A stretch of 64,000 nt of DNA from an uncultured Flavobacteriaceae bacterium (GTDB taxonomy: Bacteria > Bacteroidota > Bacteroidia > Flavobacteriales > Flavobacteriaceae), in NCBI GenBank assembly GCA_947497245.1, contig CANMFO010000006.1:1-64000 (forward strand), in the 5' to 3' direction. The number at the start of each line of letters is the position of its first letter. Position 1 is the first letter of the stretch. Both the position numbers and the translations under genes were made by a program. Below the pieces are notes generated by a model. The model did not search any database, was not told the origin of the DNA, and was given only the letters and a program-made list of their open reading frames with translations. Positions 59,906 through 64,000 of the stretch are shown here, in pieces.

Positions 59906-62900
59906 TCAGCCCTTAGCCATTTCGCTCGGTGATTTGCCAAATTGCTCCTGGAAGCATTTGGAGAAATAGGAGGGGTTCTGGAAGCCCACGGCATAGGCTA
60001 TCTGGGTAATGGTACCGCTTTTTTGCCGCACCATATCCAGGGCGCGGTACAGCCTAAAGGAGCGGATGAACTCGTTCGGGGTCATATCGGTGATCGCCTT
60101 TATTTTCCGGAACAGTTGGGAGCGGCTCAAGGCCATGGCATAGGCGAGTTCTATGACACCGAACAGGGGGTTGGCAATTTGGTCCTCCAGCTCCGTGGCC
60201 ACCTTTTCCATAAACACCTGATCCATGGAGTTCAATGGTATCTTCTTCGGCATCAATTGGTCTCCCGAATGGAAATGCTGCTGCATTTTCTTTCTAAGGC
60301 TCACCAAGTTTTCCAACCGGACCAGCAATTCCTCCGTATCGAAAGGTTTGGTGAGGTAGTCATCGGCCAGGTTTTTGAGCCCTTCGATCTTATCCTCCTT
60401 CGACGCCTTGGCGGTCAGCAGGATAATTGGGATATGGCTGGTGCGCATATCGTTCTTCAGTCTTTTACATACTTCCATCCCATCCATTTTGGGCATCATC
60501 AGGTCGCTCAACACGATATCGGGAACGTGTTCGAAGGCCAGGTCGAGGCCCTTCTCCCCGTTCACCGCTTCCAATACCCTATAGGAGGGGGCGAGTATCT
60601 CCCCGATGTAGTTCCGAAGGTCCTGATTGTCCTCTATCAGCAGGGCGATGGGCAGGTCATCGTCCCCATCGGGGGCGGAAAGCTCCTGTACCACCTTTAC
60701 CGTATTTCCAGTATCCAAGGGGGCAGGTGTTTCCATGGAACGGTCCATCAGTACCAGATCGTCATCGGACAAATGTGCCTTTCCAAAGGGAAGTTCCACC
60801 TCAAAAGTACTTCCCACCCCAACCTTGCTCTGCACCCGGACCTTTCCTTTGTGCAGGGCCACCAGTTCTTTGATAAGGGCAAGACCGATGCCCGTACCGG
60901 TCACATCCTCCCTATCGGCATTGGAAGCCTGATAAAACCGATCAAAAATATGCTCCAGTTCCTGTTCGGGAATCCCAGTTCCCGTATCGGTGACCGCGAG
61001 GCCCAAAACATGCCGCTGGCCCTCCTTTTTCTCCTTCAATCGTATTGAGACCGTTCCTCCGTCGGGGGTATATTTAAGGGCATTGGACAACAGGTTGATC
61101 ACCACCTCCTCGATCTTCCCTTGATCCACATAAAGGAAATGGGCCGCCTTATCGGTATGGAACGACAATTCGATCCCCTTGGTCTCGGCCAAGGAACTGA
61201 ATGACATCGCCCAGCCCTTTATCAGGGGGACCACATCGGTGAGGCTGGCCTTTAGGGTCACTTTTCCCGATTCGATCTTGGAGAGGTCCAACAACTGGTT
61301 GATAAGCTTCAGCAACCGCTTCCCATTGCGCTCGATGACCTCCACTGCCGAGAGGAGCGTTGTGTCGGCCGTTTTTCTGATCTTGTCCAAAGGGCCCAGA
61401 ATAAGGGTCAGCGGGGTACGAAATTCGTGCGATATGTTGTTGAAAAACCGGGACTTCAGCCGATCCACCTCCTCCAATTGCCTTCTTTGTTCCTCCTCTA
61501 TCGCCAACAACTCCTTGTTTTTCCTGTTGCGGTACATAAAAAATTGAAAAAGCAGCAACACTATGCCCAGGGTCAAGACCGTGCCGATGGCGAAAATGTT
61601 GCGCCATAGCGTCCGGGCCTTATTTTCCTGCTGCAATGTACTGATTTCCCTCTCCTGCCGGGCCGTATCGTATTTGGCCTGTACCTCGGCCAGTTCCCTG
61701 TTCTTTCCCGATTGGAAAATGCTGTCCTGTACTTCCTTGAACAGCTTGTAGTACTCCAAAGCCCTTTTGTAGTCGCCCTGTCGTTCCGCAAGTGCCGAAA
61801 GGTTGCTGTAGGTGTCCTTGAACATATGGTGATGATCTCCTTCCTGTTGCCGCAGTTCCAGGGCCTTGTTGAGATAATGCTCCGCACTGTCCAGTTTCCC
61901 GGAACCGAGATAGGTGGCCCCCATTTTGTCGTTGATGTAGGACATCATGGGCCGCTCCGCAGTGGCATTGCTGGTTCTGAAGGCCTCTTGATAGCTACGA
62001 AGTGCTCCTTCAAGATCGTTCTGAAGCCGGTTCGCCTCCCCGATGTTCATCAAAGACTGTACGATATCCCATTCCTTTCCCAGGGTCCTGCGGATATCCA
62101 GGGCCTTTTTGTGGTACACCACCGCGCTATCATATTTTCCCCAATCTTCATACAGTATCCCCATATTATTGAAGATTACCGAACTGATACGAAGGTCCCC
62201 AAAGGTGCTATTGGCTTCCAGGCTCTGTCTTAAATAGCCCAAAGCCGTTTTATAGTTCCCTTTTTCCTCGTGCAGATTGGCCAGGGATATGTTCACTCTG
62301 GCCAAACCGGTCATGTCCCCGATCGCTTCCTTGATGGCCCTGCTCTTGGTGAAATTTTCCAGGGCATTGCCCTCTTCCTTGTTCAAATGGTAGGTAATGC
62401 CGATTCTGAAATAGTCCTTGGAAAGCCCTTTTCGGTCGCCCAGTGCCTTATGGATCTCAATGCTTTTCCTATAATGATCCAGTGATTCTGCATAATTTCT
62501 CAAAAAATATTCCAGATGTCCCAATTCATGGAACGCCTTTGCCCGGCCCGCTTCATTTTCCGTTTCGGTATACATTTCAAGGCTGCGTTCCAGCAGCTCC
62601 CTGGACTCCCGATAGCGGCCATTGTAGGCATAGGTGGCCCCTTTTCCCAAATAGCAATTGGCCAGGTTGTTTTTATCGGACAGGGAATCGAAAAGCACTA
62701 TGGCCCTATCGAAGTATTCATAAGACGTTTCATATTGACCTTGTATGGAAAGTGCCCTTGCTTTGCCATAGAGGGCCCGGGCATGCTCGGACGGAAACAC
62801 TTCTAGATTCTCTGAGGTCAGTAGCTCTTCGGAAATTTGGCCCGCCCTTAATGCATTGTTTTCCAGATAGATCTCTGCCAGATCGTTGGCGCGAATGAAA

Positions 62901-63022
62901 TATTCCTCCCCTTGGGACCTGTTCAGCAGCCTGGTCAGACTATCGATCTGATCGGTCTGGGCCTTGGCTTCCGAAATGGTAAAAAATACCATCCCTACCC
63001 ATATTATAAGGACTCCACGCAT
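59906..63022 (-). CDS. TPR-containing hybrid histidine kinase/response regulator with AraC output
   Basis: A 1038-residue one-protein two-component system. Signal peptide residues 1-22; about ten TPR repeats to residue 430 in the periplasm; a coiled coil; one membrane helix (about 471-492); HisKA with phospho-acceptor His532 in NISHEFRTPL; HATPase with NLLSNALKYTPDGG and DTGTGIP; receiver with Asp840 in VLSDLMMPKMDG; and AraC HTH (about 930-1038) with QIAYAVGFQNPSYFSKCFQEQFG. It differs from classic polysaccharide-utilisation HTCS proteins, which have beta-propeller sensors. Ligand unknown. The adjoining repeat array may be its target. Confidence 0.93.
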   Translation of the reverse strand: MRGVLIIWVGMVFFTISEAKAQTDQIDSLTRLLNRSQGEEYFIRANDLAEIYLENNALRAGQISEELLTSENLEVFPSEHARALYGKARALSIQGQYETSYEYFDRAIVLFDSLSDKNNLANCYLGKGATYAYNGRYRESRELLERSLEMYTETENEAGRAKAFHELGHLEYFLRNYAESLDHYRKSIEIHKALGDRKGLSKDYFRIGITYHLNKEEGNALENFTKSRAIKEAIGDMTGLARVNISLANLHEEKGNYKTALGYLRQSLEANSTFGDLRISSVIFNNMGILYEDWGKYDSAVVYHKKALDIRRTLGKEWDIVQSLMNIGEANRLQNDLEGALRSYQEAFRTSNATAERPMMSYINDKMGATYLGSGKLDSAEHYLNKALELRQQEGDHHHMFKDTYSNLSALAERQGDYKRALEYYKLFKEVQDSIFQSGKNRELAEVQAKYDTARQEREISTLQQENKARTLWRNIFAIGTVLTLGIVLLLFQFFMYRNRKNKELLAIEEEQRRQLEEVDRLKSRFFNNISHEFRTPLTLILGPLDKIRKTADTTLLSAVEVIERNGKRLLKLINQLLDLSKIESGKVTLKASLTDVVPLIKGWAMSFSSLAETKGIELSFHTDKAAHFLYVDQGKIEEVVINLLSNALKYTPDGGTVSIRLKEKKEGQRHVLGLAVTDTGTGIPEQELEHIFDRFYQASNADREDVTGTGIGLALIKELVALHKGKVRVQSKVGVGSTFEVELPFGKAHLSDDDLVLMDRSMETPAPLDTGNTVKVVQELSAPDGDDDLPIALLIEDNQDLRNYIGEILAPSYRVLEAVNGEKGLDLAFEHVPDIVLSDLMMPKMDGMEVCKRLKNDMRTSHIPIILLTAKASKEDKIEGLKNLADDYLTKPFDTEELLVRLENLVSLRKKMQQHFHSGDQLMPKKIPLNSMDQVFMEKVATELEDQIANPLFGVIELAYAMALSRSQLFRKIKAITDMTPNEFIRSFRLYRALDMVRQKSGTITQIAYAVGFQNPSYFSKCFQEQFGKSPSEMAKG

Positions 63023-63140
63023 GCTTTAAGTGTTTCCCATCTACTTGGCACACTAATGTACTCTTTTTTTTGAATTGATGGGGAGCAATGGAACGGGGGG
63101 CCGGCAGGGCCCATACAAATGACCATTGGGAATGGGTTTT

Positions 63141-63294
63141 TTTGAAAACTGCCGGAGTTTTTTAAGGAAACCGCAGCTGTTTTATTTTAAAACTGCGCGT
63201 GTTTTGTTTTGATACTGCACGTATATCGTTTTAAAACTGCAGGTGTTTTGTTTTGATACTACACGTATATCATTTTAAAACTGCAGGTGTTCCA
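63141..63294. repeat. Tandem array of a 22-bp repeat, seven units
   Basis: Units begin at 63141, 63163, 63185, 63207, 63229, 63251 and 63273. Each has TTTT near its start and a core AAACTGC, ATACTGC or close variant at a fixed offset (63146, 63168, 63190, 63212, 63234, 63256, 63278). Units 3-7 alternate TTTTAAAACTGC and TTTTGATACTxC, giving a 44-bp higher-order period. Units 1, 2 and 7 are more diverged. The array lies between the AraC-type regulator gene and the surface protein gene. Confidence 0.85.
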
Positions 63295-63319
63295 TCTTGA
63301 AGGTACGGGATGTTTCTGA

Positions 63320-64000
63320 TCAGTTCCTTTTGACCCTAAAGGTCACGCGCCGATTGGTAATGACGCTGGTCGGGCAGCCGAGGCGCAACGTATTGTCTTT
63401 CGATGACCCAATTGCTTGCCCGGTACCGGCCACCAAGGGAACGCCGTAGGTCGGGCTCGAGGGCGTGGTATCCACGGCCCCGGCCAAACGGTTGTTGGCG
63501 TCCAGGTGATTTCTGGTCAAGGTGCCACCACCCTCCAGGGCATCCGGGCAGTTATCCCCGTCGCTGTCCAGGTCCAAATGGTCCGGGGTACCATCTGCAT
63601 CGGTGTCGACTACCGTGCAATCATTGTTACAACCATCGGCCTCATATACACTGGCCAGCCCATAGATCAAACTTATTTCGGGTATTGAGGTGGTTATGGT
63701 GGTTCCCGAAGTACCTGTTGTGGGGTCATCCAATACTATAATGGAATCAATTGCACCGTATACCACTTGACAACTTCCAGAAATGGCCGCTCCCCAGGCA
63801 AGCCCGGGAAGGGGAATCGGTGCGGAATTGCTTATATAGTTATAGGTATTGGGGTCTATGTCCAGTTCAAACATATAATGTGCAGAGGCATCCGTTGTTG
63901 GATAAGCCAAATAATATATTTTCCCGTTGACCAGGGAAAAGTCCCCCGCAGGAATATAGCCCGCTATGGTGGCCCAAGGGGTAATGGAAAATGAAGGAGA
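63320..64000 (-). CDS. 3' part of a large calcium-binding-repeat surface protein (5' end outside window)
   Basis: The frame is open to the window edge, so only the C-terminal 226 residues are seen. It has a beta-sandwich-like region with many Thr/Ser/Gly, then an Asp-rich thrombospondin type 3-like segment (DTDADGTPDHLDLDSDGDNC), a typical Ca2+-binding motif of secreted flavobacterial adhesins, followed by a short beta-rich tail ending TFRVKRN. No T9SS type A sorting motif is visible. A TTG at 63910 is not a start since homologous-looking sequence continues upstream. It is probably cell-surface. Confidence 0.78.
   Translation of the reverse strand, partial: SPSFSITPWATIAGYIPAGDFSLVNGKIYYLAYPTTDASAHYMFELDIDPNTYNYISNSAPIPLPGLAWGAAISGSCQVVYGAIDSIIVLDDPTTGTSGTTITTSIPEISLIYGLASVYEADGCNNDCTVVDTDADGTPDHLDLDSDGDNCPDALEGGGTLTRNHLDANNRLAGAVDTTPSSPTYGVPLVAGTGQAIGSSKDNTLRLGCPTSVITNRRVTFRVKRN

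Noticed and set aside
59942-61048. 368-codon open frame antisense to the hybrid regulator
   Set aside because: Overlaps the AraC and receiver domains of a real gene; composition is typical of an antisense shadow.
63141-63294. CRISPR array
   Set aside because: Repeat units are contiguous without unique spacers and no cas genes are present.

Overview
The window is a contiguous stretch of a marine-type Flavobacteriaceae (Bacteroidota) chromosome. Evidence for this is the many promoter-like TAnnTTTG elements close to start codons, type IX secretion (T9SS) parts (a plug-domain protein, PorT/SprT, a type B sorting domain), a short RpoD of about 287 residues, TamL, VF530, DUF3667 and the Na+-NQR operon with a neighbouring ApbE. 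GC content is moderate, which produces many long antisense shadow frames. No tRNA, rRNA, CRISPR array or intact insertion sequence was seen.

Layout. 1-1856: the end of a large repetitive surface protein and a T9SS type B cargo protein. 2061-4494: an M15 peptidase, an M48 peptidase, a 55-residue membrane protein and an ankyrin protein flanked by short direct repeats. 4721-8023: gpmI, map and a methyltransferase. 8024-15691 (minus): nqrABCDEF, a conserved hypothetical gene and apbE, which together make and flavinylate the Na+-pumping NADH:quinone reductase. 15844-21278: T9SS plug, DUF3667, apaG, pruA and a DinB protein. 21634-24937: a small ORF, rsmG, a fatty acid desaturase and an aspartate aminotransferase. 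25092-27932 (minus): trkA-trkH. 28186-32977: menG/ubiE-porT, a convergent SpoU rRNA methylase, and tamL. 33171-38493: fbaA, accD, a lipoprotein, rpsO and pnp. 38610-43563: a papain-like lipoprotein, an ECF sigma factor with an anti-sigma/beta-barrel protein, rpoD, VF530 and trmL. 43605-49595: a cytochrome c lipoprotein, DUF1287, three small soluble proteins, rpe and a CBS protein.

Accessory-looking part, 49793-64000. After ypdA there is a tightly packed plus-strand cluster (50911-57332): a Crp/Fnr-type regulator, a small CxxC protein, a flavodoxin-family protein, a hypothetical protein, a Rieske-ThDP enzyme fusion, a CPA1 Na+/H+ antiporter and a PycTM-like membrane protein. No described system that I know has this composition, and it is the best candidate here for something new. 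It faces a minus-strand pair: a fatty-acid-hydroxylase/NHL-lipoprotein fusion and a two-TM protein. The window ends with a TPR-type hybrid two-component regulator (AraC output), a seven-copy 22-bp tandem repeat, and the 3' part of a large calcium-binding-repeat surface protein.

The genes fit an aerobic, sodium-dependent marine heterotroph: Na+-NQR, NhaP and TrkAH manage ions, and MenG supplies menaquinone. Many of the remaining genes build or export the cell envelope.
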